From positions 310,001-374,000 of the forward strand of contig NZ_DS572694.1 in assembly GCF_000154985.1 (NCBI RefSeq): DNA of 64,000 bases, written 5' to 3'. Source of the stretch: Streptococcus infantarius subsp. infantarius ATCC BAA-102. GTDB lineage: Bacteria; Bacillota; Bacilli; Lactobacillales; Streptococcaceae. The notes beneath the pieces were generated by a model. It was given only the letters and a program-made list of their open reading frames with translations. It did no database searches and had not been told where the DNA came from. Made by a program: the position numbers and the translations under genes. Shown here in pieces: positions 17,118-26,330 of the stretch. Position 1 is the first letter of the stretch. Every line of letters starts with the position of its first letter.

Positions 17118-18751
17118 TATTCTAAATGGAATTTTTTACGTAGTGTTTTTGCTTTACTGCCAATTAATTTATCAAGAAGGTGTGTTGCTAAGGCTAGGAA
17201 TCCATAGACAGCAACCCCAAGTGCTCCCATAAGAGCAAGGTAAATCACACTACCAAGACGAGTGGTTGGACTGATGATAAAGTGAAGTCCAAATGTTCCT
17301 AGTGCAACAACAATTCCCATGATAGCCGTCAAAATGCAAACTAATAGAATGCCTCGCCACAAGGCTTTACGATTAAACAGTGTTACAGCATGAATTTGAT
17401 TGAACATTAAAATAATTGGAATCATCAATCCAATTGCTGTTGATAAGAGTGGACCATAGGCTTTAAATAAAAAGATAAATGGCACTTGTAAAACAATCTT
17501 AACTACCAAACCATAAGCAAAATAATTGATGGCTTTGCGATTTTCAAAAAGAGCTTGTAGCATTGGCGCAAGCAAACTATAAAGAGCTAAGAAAATAACT
17601 TGAATCAAAGCTACAACAAATAGCCATAGAGCATCGTTATTTGGTGCACCATAGAAAAGAGTGTAAAGTGGCTGTGCCAAAATAATAGCTCCCATCATTG
17701 CCGGCAAAAGCACCATGCACAACATCTGCAAACTATTAATCACCAAATGAGCAGCAGCTTTTTTATCTTTATTAACAAAATTCTCTGTCAAAAGCGGAAT
17801 TCCTGCACCACCAATCGCAGTCGCAAGCGAGATTAAAATCATTGTTACCTTGTTTGGGTTACTTGATAAGTAAGCATACAAGATTTGCAATTCTTTCAAA
17901 CTATGTGAAGTGAAAAGTTTCATTGAGTTAATGAAAGACCATTGGTCAACCAATTGGAATAATTGGATGGCTGCACCCGTAATGATAAATGGGATAGCTT
18001 CTTTTACGGTTTCAATGATAATGGCATTAGCATCAATGTCAATTTCCTCAGTTTCCTTCGCTAAAATAGCTTGAAGTTTTCCTTCCTTCCAAAGGAAGAA
18101 AATCAAAACCATGACGCTGGCAATCATTCCAATGAAAGCTGCAAATGTTGATTGAACAACCGCTGAAACGTAATCTCCAGAACCAATTTTCATAATCATG
18201 AAGGCTGTCAATAACATCCAAATCACTCGGATGACTTGTTCAGCGATTTGGCTCATGGCATACGGTTTTAAATTATTAAACCCTTGGAAGAAACCACGAA
18301 GCACACTCATTGTTGGAAAAAGTAAAACTGCCCAAGACAGACTCTTCATGACGCGAATCAAATCGTCGCCCCCACCACTCCAAGCAGCTTGAATTGGTGC
18401 TCCAAGATACATAATAGCCGCAAAAATAAAGCCGAGTACCAAGGTTAATTTTAAAATTTTACGTAAGAGATAATAGCTTGTCTCTTCCTGACCAAGCGTA
18501 TTATACTTAGACACTTGCTTAGCTATTGCCACGGGAATCCCTGCTGTTGAAATAAGTAGGAATACCGCATAAATATTGTAGCCCATTCCAAAAAGTGCAT
18601 TGGCTTGTTCAGCATGAGTCCCCATCCAAGCATACCAAGGAATAATGTAGAAGGCCCCCAAGAGACGACTGATGAAGTTTGAAGCTGTTAACCAAGCAGC
18701 TCCACGCACCATCTGCTGTTGCTGTGTCACGTTTGTTTTGTTTTCAGACAT
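17117..18751 (-). CDS. murJ: Lipid II flippase MurJ (YtgP type)
   Basis: 544-aa MOP/MVF-superfamily membrane protein with about 14 helices. The pneumococcal homologue YtgP is the essential lipid II flippase, and adjacency to murE is conserved, which supports the MurJ call over a general polysaccharide flippase. Family segments include AAWLTASNFISRLLGAFYIIPW near the N-terminus and RGFFQGFNNLKPYAMSQ. An ATTAGGAAGAATACT ribosome site precedes the ATG. It is divergent from murE. Confidence 0.9.
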   Translation of the reverse strand: MSENKTNVTQQQQMVRGAAWLTASNFISRLLGAFYIIPWYAWMGTHAEQANALFGMGYNIYAVFLLISTAGIPVAIAKQVSKYNTLGQEETSYYLLRKILKLTLVLGFIFAAIMYLGAPIQAAWSGGGDDLIRVMKSLSWAVLLFPTMSVLRGFFQGFNNLKPYAMSQIAEQVIRVIWMLLTAFMIMKIGSGDYVSAVVQSTFAAFIGMIASVMVLIFFLWKEGKLQAILAKETEEIDIDANAIIIETVKEAIPFIITGAAIQLFQLVDQWSFINSMKLFTSHSLKELQILYAYLSSNPNKVTMILISLATAIGGAGIPLLTENFVNKDKKAAAHLVINSLQMLCMVLLPAMMGAIILAQPLYTLFYGAPNNDALWLFVVALIQVIFLALYSLLAPMLQALFENRKAINYFAYGLVVKIVLQVPFIFLFKAYGPLLSTAIGLMIPIILMFNQIHAVTLFNRKALWRGILLVCILTAIMGIVVALGTFGLHFIISPTTRLGSVIYLALMGALGVAVYGFLALATHLLDKLIGSKAKTLRKKFHLE

Positions 18752-18789
18752 AGTATTCTTCCTAATTTTAAAAATAAGCGTTACATTTT

Positions 18790-18840
18790 ATTATAAACTT
18801 TTGCTTGTGACTTGTAAAACATAGACATTAAGTTTAAAAT
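18790..18840. promoter_or_regulatory. Overlapping divergent promoters of murJ and murE
   Basis: murJ (minus): -35 TTTACA 18813-18818, 17-nt spacer, -10 TATAAT 18790-18795. murE (plus): -35 TTGTAA 18812-18817, 17-nt spacer, -10 TAAAAT 18835-18840. The two -35 hexamers sit on the same DNA, so the polymerases must compete. The murE -10 ends 7 nt before its ATG, which has no Shine-Dalgarno, so murE mRNA is predicted to be leaderless or nearly so. Confidence 0.65.
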
Positions 18841-18847
18841 AGAGTGT

Positions 18848-20299
18848 ATGATTACACTTGAAAAAACCCTCGAAATTCTGAAAAAAGACCATAATTTCCG
18901 CGAAATCATCTTCCACAATCAATACAGCCTGACTTGGAAAGAAAATCCTAGTTTTTCAAAAATCAGTTTTGACAGTCGTGATGTCGACAGTTCAACACTT
19001 TTCTTTGCTAAAGGGGCAACTTTTAAAAAAGAATACCTTGAACAAGCTATCCAAAAAGGCTTACCTTTTTATGTCAGCCAAGTTGATTACGAACTTGATA
19101 TTCCTGCGATTATCGTAACAGATATCAAAAAAGCCATGAGCCTGATTGCTATGGAATTCTACGGTCACCCCGAAGAAAAACTAAAAATCATTGCCTTTAC
19201 TGGAACTAAAGGGAAAACAACTGCGGCTTACTTTGCTTACAACATTTTGAAACAAAGCCACAAACCAGCCATGTTTTCAACAATGAACACAACACTTGAT
19301 GGTAAGACATTCTCCAAATCAAAATTAACCACACCTGAAAGTCTTGACCTCTTCAAGATGATGGCAACTGCTGTTGATAATGGCATGACTCACCTCATCA
19401 TGGAAGTATCTAGCCAAGCTTATCTTGTTGATCGTGTTTACGGCTTAACTTTTGATGTAGGAGCATTTCTTAATATCAGCCCAGACCACATTGGACCGAT
19501 TGAACACCCAACATTTGAAGATTACTTCTATCACAAACGTCTGTTGATGGCAAATAGCAAGGCTGTTGTTGTCAATGCTGGTATGGATCATTTTAAAGTC
19601 GTTGCTGAGCAAGTGGCTGACCTTCCACATGATTTTTACGGTAAGGATTCTGATAATACTATCGAAAATGGCAGAACTTTTGACTTTGACGTGACAGGAA
19701 AACTGGCTGGACACTATGACATCCAACTCATTGGTTCCTTTAACCAAGAAAATGCACTAGCTGCAGGTCTTGCTTGTCTTCGTTTAGGAACAAGCCCTGA
19801 AGACATCAAAAAAGGAATCGCTGAGACAAGCGTACCAGGTCGTATGGAAGTCATTACTCAGGCAAATGGCGCTAAAGTTTTCGTTGACTACGCTCACAAC
19901 GGTGATAGCCTTGAAAAATTATTATCTGTTGTTGAAGAACATCAAACTGGAAACCTTCACCTCATTCTTGGTGCTACTGGTAATAAAGGTGAAAGTCGCC
20001 GCGCTGACTTTGCTCGTGTGATTAACGCTCACCCAAATCTTCAAGTCATCCTAACTGCTGACGACCCTAACTACGAAGACCCTAAAGCTATTGCAGAGGA
20101 AATTGCCAGCCAAGTCAATCGACCACTTGAAATCGAAGTCGACCGTGAAAAAGCTATCGCAAAAGCTATGTCACTCACTCAAACCGCTGACGATGCCGTT
20201 ATCATTGCTGGTAAAGGAGCTGACGCTTACCAAATCGTTAACGGTGAACGCACAGCTTATGCTGGTGATATGAACATCGCTAAAAAATACCTTAACTAA
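18848..20299 (+). CDS. murE: UDP-MurNAc-tripeptide synthetase (L-lysine-adding)
   Basis: Adds the third residue of the peptidoglycan stem peptide. The ATP-binding TGTKGKTT (118-125) and the Mur-ligase central domain are intact. At the specificity site the sequence is DDPN (about 405-408), not the DNPR of diaminopimelate-adding enzymes, consistent with L-lysine, the streptococcal third residue. 483 aa. It is divergent from murJ, so precursor synthesis and export are linked. Confidence 0.95.
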   Translation: MITLEKTLEILKKDHNFREIIFHNQYSLTWKENPSFSKISFDSRDVDSSTLFFAKGATFKKEYLEQAIQKGLPFYVSQVDYELDIPAIIVTDIKKAMSLIAMEFYGHPEEKLKIIAFTGTKGKTTAAYFAYNILKQSHKPAMFSTMNTTLDGKTFSKSKLTTPESLDLFKMMATAVDNGMTHLIMEVSSQAYLVDRVYGLTFDVGAFLNISPDHIGPIEHPTFEDYFYHKRLLMANSKAVVVNAGMDHFKVVAEQVADLPHDFYGKDSDNTIENGRTFDFDVTGKLAGHYDIQLIGSFNQENALAAGLACLRLGTSPEDIKKGIAETSVPGRMEVITQANGAKVFVDYAHNGDSLEKLLSVVEEHQTGNLHLILGATGNKGESRRADFARVINAHPNLQVILTADDPNYEDPKAIAEEIASQVNRPLEIEVDREKAIAKAMSLTQTADDAVIIAGKGADAYQIVNGERTAYAGDMNIAKKYLN

Positions 20300-20371
20300 A
20301 ACGATTACAATTACTAATTAGAATAATCCTAATTAATTAAGGTTATATGTGATTTTTGTAAAAATATTTCG

Positions 20372-20397
20372 AAAAAGGCTTTTCAGAGGCCTTTTTT
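20372..20397 (+). terminator. Terminator after murE
   Basis: Stem AAAAAGGC / GCCTTTTT with a 9-nt loop and T6, about 70 nt past the murE stop. Confidence 0.85.
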
Positions 20398-20400
20398 CTT

Positions 20401-20444
20401 GTTACAATGAAAAAACAATTCTCAATTTTTTTGAGACTTGTAAC
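20401..20444. promoter_or_regulatory. Nested inverted repeat upstream of iron ABC operon
   Basis: GTTACAA (20401-20407) pairs with TTGTAAC (20438-20444), and inside it TCTCAA (20420-20425) pairs with TTGAGA (20431-20436). The element lies about 35 nt before the first gene of the importer and could be a repressor site or a leader hairpin. It does not match a Fur or DtxR/MtsR box I can recognise. Confidence 0.35.
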
Positions 20445-20476
20445 CATATTCATTTTTTACGAGAAAGGAGGCCACT

Positions 20477-21259
20477 ATGTCAGAAATTCGTGCTAAACAT
20501 ATCACTATCGCTTATGATGATAAAACGGTTATTCAGAATTTATCAACCAAGATAGCTGACGGAAAAATCACTACAATCATCGGTGCTAATGGCTGTGGCA
20601 AATCCACTTTGCTAAAAGCCCTGACACGGATTCAAGCAGTTAAAGCTGGGCAAATTTTGATTGATGGTAAAGCTATTGCTGATTTACCGACCAAGGAAAT
20701 TGCTAAAAAAATAGCTTTGCTCCCACAAGTACTTGAAGCTACTGAAGGCATTACCGTTTATGAGCTCGTGTCTTACGGTCGTTTTCCTCACCAAAGTTAT
20801 TTTGGGCAATTAACCGATGAAGACAAGGCTAAGATCAAGTGGGCAATGGAAATGACAAAAATCACTAACCTTGCTAATGAAAAAATTGATGTCTTATCCG
20901 GTGGACAACGCCAACGCGTTTGGATTACCATGGCGCTAGCGCAAGACACCGATACGATTTTCCTTGATGAACCGACAACTTACCTAGATATGAATCATCA
21001 ATTGGAAATTTTGGAATTGCTGAAAAAACTTAACCAAGAAGCCCATAAAACCATCATCATGGTTTTGCACGATTTGAATTTATTAGCGCGTTTTTCTGAT
21101 AACTTAATTGCCATGAAAAACGGTGCTATTTGCTATCACGGTCAGGTTGAAGAGGTTATGACAACTGATATTTTAAGAGATATTTTTAGTATCGAGGCAC
21201 AGATCGTTCAAGATCCGATTCATAACTGTCCTATTTTGCTGACTTATCAGCTCACATAA
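20477..21259 (+). CDS. Iron-siderophore ABC transporter ATPase (FhuC/FtsA-like)
   Basis: 260-aa cytoplasmic ATPase of the iron-complex (FecCD) importer family. Walker A GANGCGKST (36-44), signature LSGGQRQR and Walker B TIFLDEPTTYLD are intact. AAAGGAGG precedes the ATG. It is the first of four genes ordered ATPase, binding protein, permease, permease, matching the streptococcal ftsABCD/fhuCDBG layout for ferric hydroxamates. Substrate is inferred. Confidence 0.9.
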   Translation: MSEIRAKHITIAYDDKTVIQNLSTKIADGKITTIIGANGCGKSTLLKALTRIQAVKAGQILIDGKAIADLPTKEIAKKIALLPQVLEATEGITVYELVSYGRFPHQSYFGQLTDEDKAKIKWAMEMTKITNLANEKIDVLSGGQRQRVWITMALAQDTDTIFLDEPTTYLDMNHQLEILELLKKLNQEAHKTIIMVLHDLNLLARFSDNLIAMKNGAICYHGQVEEVMTTDILRDIFSIEAQIVQDPIHNCPILLTYQLT

Positions 21260-21278
21260 ATTTCAGGAGACCTTAGAC

Positions 21279-22211
21279 ATGAAAAAGTTTTTTGTCACTT
21301 TAACAACATTTCTAGCAACGCTTATGTTGGTTGCTTGTCAAAACAACGCATCAACTTCAGATAACACTGAGCTATCAAGCATGCCTAAAATAACAGGATT
21401 TTCTTACCAAGGCGATATTCCTAAAAATCCTAAAAAAGTCGTTAACTTTGCCTACTCTTACACTGGCTACCTTCTTGAACTAGGCGTTAATGTGTCTAGT
21501 TATTCACTAGATTTAGAAAAAAATAGTCCTGCTTTTGGAAATGAATTAGCTGACGCGGTGAAATTAACCTCAGATGATACCGAAGCAATCGCTGCGCAAG
21601 AGCCAGACCTCATCATTGCTTTTTCAACTGATGAACACCTCAAAGAGTTAAAAGATATTGCTCCCGTCTTAGTTATTGAATATGGTAAGAGCGATTATCT
21701 TGAAATGATGACTAATCTTGGAAAAGTCTTTGACAAAGAAGATAAAGCTCAAAAATGGCTTGATAGTTGGAAAACAAAAACGGCTAAAGCTAAAGAAGAA
21801 CTCGCACCATACCTTGATGCCTCAACAAGCTTCACTGTTATGGATTTTTATGACAAAGCTATCTACCTCTATGGTAATAACTGGGGGCGCGGAGGTGAAT
21901 TAATTTACGATTCACTTGGCTTTTCTGCTCCAGAAACTGTTAAAAAAGATGTCTTCTCATCTGGCTGGTTTGGCATTTCACAAGAAGTACTTGCTGATTA
22001 TGTCGGCGACTACCTTGTGCTCAATGTCAGCAAAGACACCAAAGACGCGGCTGCTTCCTTAAAAGAAAGTGATGTTTGGAAAAATATTCCAGCGGTTAAA
22101 AATCAAAAAGTACTTGAAGTTGACGAAAATCTCTTCTACTTCTCTGACCCAATGTCACTTGATAAACAATTAGAAACTTTCACAGCAGCCATTAAAAAAG
22201 CTAACAGCTGA
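21279..22211 (+). CDS. Iron-siderophore binding lipoprotein (FhuD/FtsB-like)
   Basis: 310-aa surface lipoprotein with a signal peptide ending in LVAC (Cys20), then a class III binding-protein fold (VVNFAYSYTGYLLELGVNV near 50). The phrase YSYTGYLLELG resembles the ferric-hydroxamate receptors FhuD2 and FtsB rather than haem binders, by my recollection. It starts 19 nt after the ATPase and overlaps the next gene's region by the TGATG junction. It determines substrate specificity for the importer. Confidence 0.87.
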   Translation: MKKFFVTLTTFLATLMLVACQNNASTSDNTELSSMPKITGFSYQGDIPKNPKKVVNFAYSYTGYLLELGVNVSSYSLDLEKNSPAFGNELADAVKLTSDDTEAIAAQEPDLIIAFSTDEHLKELKDIAPVLVIEYGKSDYLEMMTNLGKVFDKEDKAQKWLDSWKTKTAKAKEELAPYLDASTSFTVMDFYDKAIYLYGNNWGRGGELIYDSLGFSAPETVKKDVFSSGWFGISQEVLADYVGDYLVLNVSKDTKDAAASLKESDVWKNIPAVKNQKVLEVDENLFYFSDPMSLDKQLETFTAAIKKANS

Positions 22212-22246
22212 TGATTATGACTCCCTTCTCTGAAAAAGGAAATCTC

Positions 22247-23269
22247 ATGAAAGAAACTAACTTTCTTATTCAGAAAAATAAGCCAAGTCGACCTTGGCTT
22301 GTTTTTTTCAGCATTGCAATACTTTTTATTCTGGGCTGTTATTTAAGCCTGCGTTTTGGGGCGGTTGCTTACACTAATCAGCAAGTCTTTAGTGTTTTAA
22401 GAGCACCGTTAACTGATTCAAACCTACAGGACGTGATTTTTGATTTGCGGTTGCCAAGAATCCTTGCTGCTATTTTAGTTGGAGCAGCTATGGCTCAAGC
22501 TGGCAGTATCATCCAAGGGGTGACAAGAAATCCCATTGCTGACCCTGGACTTCTTGGAATTAATGCAGGAGCAGGGCTAGCCTTGATTGCTGGTTATGCC
22601 ATTTTTGGCAGCATGCACTACAGCATGACGCTCTTGCTTTGTCTGATTGGTGCTAGTCTTTCAGCTTGCTTGATTTTTGGGATTAGTTACCATCCTCAAA
22701 AAGGTTATCAGCAAACCCGACTCATTTTAGCGGGAGCTATGATTTCGACCCTCTTTTCATCTTTAGGTCAAGCTTTCAGCTTATATTTTGATTTGTCTAA
22801 AGCTGTAATTGGCTGGCAAGCTGGTGGACTCGCTCAGACCAATTGGAAAATGCTGGCTATCATTGCTCCTTTTATCCTAGTCGGTCTTGTCTTAGCGCAA
22901 CTAATGGCTCATCAATTGACCATTCTCTATCTTGATGAAACCGTCGCTAAAGCTTTGGGGCAAAAAACGCTGGCTACTACTATTGGCCTGCTTAGTATTG
23001 TTCTTATTTTATCAGCTGCTGCTGTTGCTTTGGTGGGAAGTCTTGCATTTCTTGGTTTGATTATTCCTCATTTTATAAAACTCTTTGTCGCTAAAGATTA
23101 TCGTATTATTCTTCCACTTACGGCATTTGCTGGCGCGACTTTCATGGTTTGGGTTGATTTGCTTAGTCGAATCATCAATCCTCCAGCCGAAACACCTCTT
23201 AGCGCCATTATCAGCATCGTTGGACTTCCTTGCTTTCTTTGGTTGGTCAGAAAGGGGAAAAATCTATGA
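22247..23269 (+). CDS. Iron-siderophore ABC permease 1 (FecCD family)
   Basis: FecCD/BtuC-type permease with about nine to ten helices; conserved segments are FDLRLPRILAAILVGAAMAQAG and GLLGINAGAGL. The frame opens at 22211, overlapping the binding-protein stop, but AAAAAGGA lies 8 nt before the ATG at 22247, giving a 340-aa protein with a basic N-terminus, so that start is used. It pairs with the next permease. Confidence 0.9.
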   Translation: MKETNFLIQKNKPSRPWLVFFSIAILFILGCYLSLRFGAVAYTNQQVFSVLRAPLTDSNLQDVIFDLRLPRILAAILVGAAMAQAGSIIQGVTRNPIADPGLLGINAGAGLALIAGYAIFGSMHYSMTLLLCLIGASLSACLIFGISYHPQKGYQQTRLILAGAMISTLFSSLGQAFSLYFDLSKAVIGWQAGGLAQTNWKMLAIIAPFILVGLVLAQLMAHQLTILYLDETVAKALGQKTLATTIGLLSIVLILSAAAVALVGSLAFLGLIIPHFIKLFVAKDYRIILPLTAFAGATFMVWVDLLSRIINPPAETPLSAIISIVGLPCFLWLVRKGKNL

Positions 23270-24270
23270 TGTCTAAAACAAAACGGACAAGTCAATTACT
23301 TCTCCTTCTTCTTAGTTCGCTAATTATTTTCCTGCTTTCTTTATCCATTGGCTACGCTAATACCTCCTTTATTAAAGTCCTTCAAGTCTTTTTGGGGCAA
23401 GCTGACACTACAATGTCTTTGATTGTTTTCAAAATCAGGCTTCCTCGTATCTTAGCTTGTATGCTTGGTGGGGCTTCTCTTGCCATGTCAGGAGTCTTGT
23501 TGCAAACCCTAACTAAAAATCCTCTGGCTGATTCTGGAATTTTGGGAATTAATGCGGGAGCTGGCTTAATTATTGCTGTCATGGTAGGGCTACTAGATAT
23601 CACTAACCTTGCCATCCTGACGTTAATGCCTTTCTTTGTCATGCTTGGAAGTTTCTTAACAATTAGTATTGTCTACGCCGTTTCTCACCGTAAAAATCAA
23701 CCGATTCAACCAACACGCTTAATCATCTCAGGTGTGGGAATATCAAGTTTACTTTCTGGTGTGATGGTTTCTGTTATTGCCAATCTTGATATCGGAAAAA
23801 CCGATTATGTTGTCTCATGGTTAAGTGGCAAAGTAAGTGGCGGAAACTGGCAATTGCTGGCTATCATGGCACCTCTTCTAGGGATTATTTGGGGAATGAC
23901 TATATGGCGCAGCTACTGCCTAAACATGATGATGTTTAGCCAAGAAACGAGCATCGCTCTCGGTCTTAACCTAAAGAAAGAACGACTTTGGGTTCTTACA
24001 CTCTCTACATTTTTAGCCGCATTTAGCGTTTTGCTGGTGGGGAACATTACTTTTGTCGGCTTGCTTTCTGGTCACATCACGCGCCGCTTATTTGGAAATG
24101 ACCACCGAATCATCCTACCTGCTAGCATGCTGATTGGTATGATTTTAATGCTAATTGCAGATACTATCGGCAGAAGCCTACTTGTCGGGACAGGTATTCC
24201 AACAGGACTGATTATTTCAGTTATCGGAGCCCCTTATTTCCTTTATCTCATGATAAAAACAGCAACATAA
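23266..24270 (+). CDS. Iron-siderophore ABC permease 2 (FecCD family)
   Basis: Second FecCD permease, 334 aa, with IRLPRILACMLGGASLAMSG and GILGINAGAG. The chosen ATG (23266) overlaps the previous stop as ATGA and follows AAGGGGAAAA. A longer frame from 23230 lacks a ribosome site. The last gene of the importer, it ends at a strong terminator. Confidence 0.9.
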   Translation: MMSKTKRTSQLLLLLLSSLIIFLLSLSIGYANTSFIKVLQVFLGQADTTMSLIVFKIRLPRILACMLGGASLAMSGVLLQTLTKNPLADSGILGINAGAGLIIAVMVGLLDITNLAILTLMPFFVMLGSFLTISIVYAVSHRKNQPIQPTRLIISGVGISSLLSGVMVSVIANLDIGKTDYVVSWLSGKVSGGNWQLLAIMAPLLGIIWGMTIWRSYCLNMMMFSQETSIALGLNLKKERLWVLTLSTFLAAFSVLLVGNITFVGLLSGHITRRLFGNDHRIILPASMLIGMILMLIADTIGRSLLVGTGIPTGLIISVIGAPYFLYLMIKTAT

Positions 24271-24298
24271 AAATCTGGGATACCCCAGATTTTTTTAA
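24268..24298. terminator. Bidirectional terminator after iron importer
   Basis: Perfect stem AAAAATCTGGG / CCCAGATTTTT with a 3-4 nt loop, between the converging permease and DUF1803 genes. Confidence 0.88.
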
Positions 24299-24299
24299 T

Positions 24300-24953
24300 T
24301 TATTTACTTGTAAAAATTAGTGTCTCTTTATCAAATATCATGTTCAATTGGTATTTGCCTTGGTCATTTTTGCGAATGTAATTCAATTTTTCCAAAGCTT
24401 CCACAAAAATATCTGGTCGCTTTTGAGCGACTTCATCTTTTCTTGCAAATTTCAATAGAAAAGTTGTCATGTATTTCAAAGCGTATTGCGGATTAACATC
24501 TCCAAGCAAATCAAACAGAACTTCTTGTTCTTTTGACATTGGCAAATTCTCAGCTAGTTTGAAAAAGTAGTTAGCAAGTGTCAATTCATCACGAGCAATA
24601 CTTGTCTTTTCAACGAGTACCAAATCATTAGTCTCATTTTCCAAACGTGTCTCAAAAGTGATTGCCATCAAGTTAGTGTAAACCAGACTCTCATCATCCA
24701 CAAAAATCTGACTATCTAAGTCAATATTTTCTAGAGATTCAAGCAAGTCAAAACCAATCGTATAGCGCTTATTGTCACGGATAATGTACCCTGATTGGAC
24801 ATATTCTTCAATCAAACGGTCAATCTTTGAGACGTCTTGAAACTGTGCTTTGATTTGACGCAAAGTTACATCATCAGTTTGATAAAGAAAATTAACCAAA
24901 TCCTTGAAAAAATCTTGTCGTGTTAATTTATCTGGATTAAAAATTTTAATCAT
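24300..24953 (-). CDS. DUF1803-family protein
   Basis: 217-aa soluble protein resembling the streptococcal DUF1803 family; function unknown. Its first 80 residues look like a winged-helix fold (FFKDLVNFLYQTDDVTLRQIKAQF), the rest is helical and acidic. There is no signal peptide. Its start overlaps the end of the NlpC/P60-like gene by 8 nt, so it may be coupled to a gene that is interrupted here. Confidence 0.8.
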   Translation of the reverse strand: MIKIFNPDKLTRQDFFKDLVNFLYQTDDVTLRQIKAQFQDVSKIDRLIEEYVQSGYIIRDNKRYTIGFDLLESLENIDLDSQIFVDDESLVYTNLMAITFETRLENETNDLVLVEKTSIARDELTLANYFFKLAENLPMSKEQEVLFDLLGDVNPQYALKYMTTFLLKFARKDEVAQKRPDIFVEALEKLNYIRKNDQGKYQLNMIFDKETLIFTSK

Positions 24954-25461
24954 GTAATTCTCCTAAATATTGTAAAAACGCTGAATTGGCTAGCTGGCTG
25001 GGATTGGTGCCTGGTTGGTTCAAAGGCACAGCAAGACCAAGTTTGTCATAGTAGTCCTGCCAAAACTCAGAAATTTCCTGCTCATCATCGCCAAATTTCA
25101 TAGGAACAGTTTCAAAAATCGGTAAGATTTCTGTAATATACTCTGAACAATAATAACAATCATTATCAGGATAAAAACTATCATTATAAGGTTTTCCAAG
25201 AAGATTCTTTGCAGCTGCCAGAACTTGGTCTGGATCTATTTTTGGATAACGGTAAACCGAAACAAGCTGCTCATGTGTATCCAAAAATTCTCTCAAACTT
25301 TGTTTAACAACACCTTGATTTCTCATTGCATGATAAATCATCTGCTCAAAAAAGATACCAACGTGACTTTACTGTCCCGTCGAATCCTTTATGGCTTGTG
25401 ACATTTCTGAGACATCATACATAAAAAGTAAGTCTCCAGCCTGCAATTCACGTAGTTTCAT
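24946..25461 (-). pseudogene. NlpC/P60-like (YiiX/YebB-type) hydrolase, interrupted by in-frame stop
   Basis: The full frame runs from the ATG at 25461 to 24946 (171 codons) but has a TAA at codon 31 (25369-25371). Before the stop the protein begins MKLRELQAGDLLF, and after it reads SHVGIFFEQMIYHA, then DNDCYYCSEYI. GDLLF, SHVGI and CYYCSEY are the blocks of permuted papain-like YiiX/YebB hydrolases (His in SHVGI, Cys later). One substitution (a Tyr codon to TAA is the simplest) explains it. An in-frame ATG at 25341 could give a 131-aa fragment without the SHVGI His. The promoter is intact: TGT-TACAAT 6 nt before the ATG. Confidence 0.82.
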
Positions 25462-25467
25462 ATGTTA

Positions 25468-25473
25468 ATTGTA
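25468..25473 (-). promoter_or_regulatory. Extended -10 promoter of NlpC/P60-like gene (leaderless)
   Basis: TGT-TACAAT on the minus strand ends 6 nt before the ATG at 25461, and no Shine-Dalgarno is visible. A leaderless transcript is predicted. It is divergent from the yaaA promoter 77 nt away. Confidence 0.5.
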
Positions 25474-25525
25474 ACAAAAAACATAAGCGACTGCTAGAAG
25501 AAGACAATCTTAAAATGCTAATCAA

Positions 25526-25555
25526 TTGTAGCTAAGATTTATCGTATGCTATAAT
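25526..25555 (+). promoter_or_regulatory. yaaA promoter (leaderless)
   Basis: -35 TTGTAG (25526-25531), 18-nt spacer, extended -10 TGC-TATAAT (25550-25555). Only GCCAGT separates the -10 from the ATG at 25562, so transcription should start at the A of the start codon. No Shine-Dalgarno fits. Confidence 0.65.
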
Positions 25556-25561
25556 GCCAGT

Positions 25562-26293
25562 ATGAAACTATTAATCCCTAACGCCAAAGAATTAAATACC
25601 AATCAAGATGCCTTTTCTTATCAGGAACTTTCTCAAAAGCCACAAACGATACTTGATATTTTGACGGATTTTTCTGTTAAAGATTTGACAAACTTTTATA
25701 AAATCAATTCTAGCAAAGCTGACCAAGAGTGGCTGCGCTGGCACCGCTTATCAGACAAAGAAGCAAAAAGCTACCCTGCTTGGCTCTTATATGATGGGCT
25801 GATGTATCGCTATATGAATCGTCAGCAAGTCAGCCAAGCTGAACAAGACTACCTCGATGAGCACCTTCGTATCGCAACAGCTTTTTACGGTCTAATCAAA
25901 CCGACAGAGCTGATTGCGCCGCACCGCCTTGATTTTCAAGGAAACTTAAAAATCGGAAAAACTTCTTTGAAGCAATTCTGGCGAAAAGACTATGATAAAG
26001 TCGTTCAAAATGATGATCTTATCATTTCACTACTTTCCTCAGAATTCGAGCAAGTCTTTTCACCAGATGTCCGTAAACGCATGATTAAAATCATCTTTAT
26101 GGAAAATCGAGCTGGTAAACTTAAAATCCATTCAACTATTTCTAAAAAAGGACGTGGTCGCCTAGTCTCACTCATGGCTGAAAAACAAATTGAAACACTT
26201 GAGGACATAAAGACATTAGCTTTCGACGGATTCTCATTTTCATTAGAGCATTCAGATGATAAGATAATCACCTTTATCCGAGATGGAGAATAA
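25562..26293 (+). CDS. yaaA: Peroxide stress protein YaaA (DUF328)
   Basis: 243-aa cytoplasmic protein of the YaaA/DUF328 family, which in E. coli lowers free iron and protects DNA during peroxide stress. It begins MKLLIPNAKE and has the family blocks ATAFYGLIKPTELIAPHRL and KIHSTISKKGRGRLVS. The full family length is present. It is monocistronic, from a leaderless-type promoter to a strong terminator. Confidence 0.92.
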   Translation: MKLLIPNAKELNTNQDAFSYQELSQKPQTILDILTDFSVKDLTNFYKINSSKADQEWLRWHRLSDKEAKSYPAWLLYDGLMYRYMNRQQVSQAEQDYLDEHLRIATAFYGLIKPTELIAPHRLDFQGNLKIGKTSLKQFWRKDYDKVVQNDDLIISLLSSEFEQVFSPDVRKRMIKIIFMENRAGKLKIHSTISKKGRGRLVSLMAEKQIETLEDIKTLAFDGFSFSLEHSDDKIITFIRDGE

Positions 26294-26326
26294 AAAAGCA
26301 AACAAGAAAACTTGTTTGCTTTTTGT
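26294..26326. terminator. Bidirectional terminator after yaaA
   Basis: Long perfect stem AAAAAGCAAACAAG / CTTGTTTGCTTTTT with a 4-nt loop, between yaaA and the converging lipoprotein gene. Confidence 0.9.
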
Positions 26327-26330
26327 TTTG

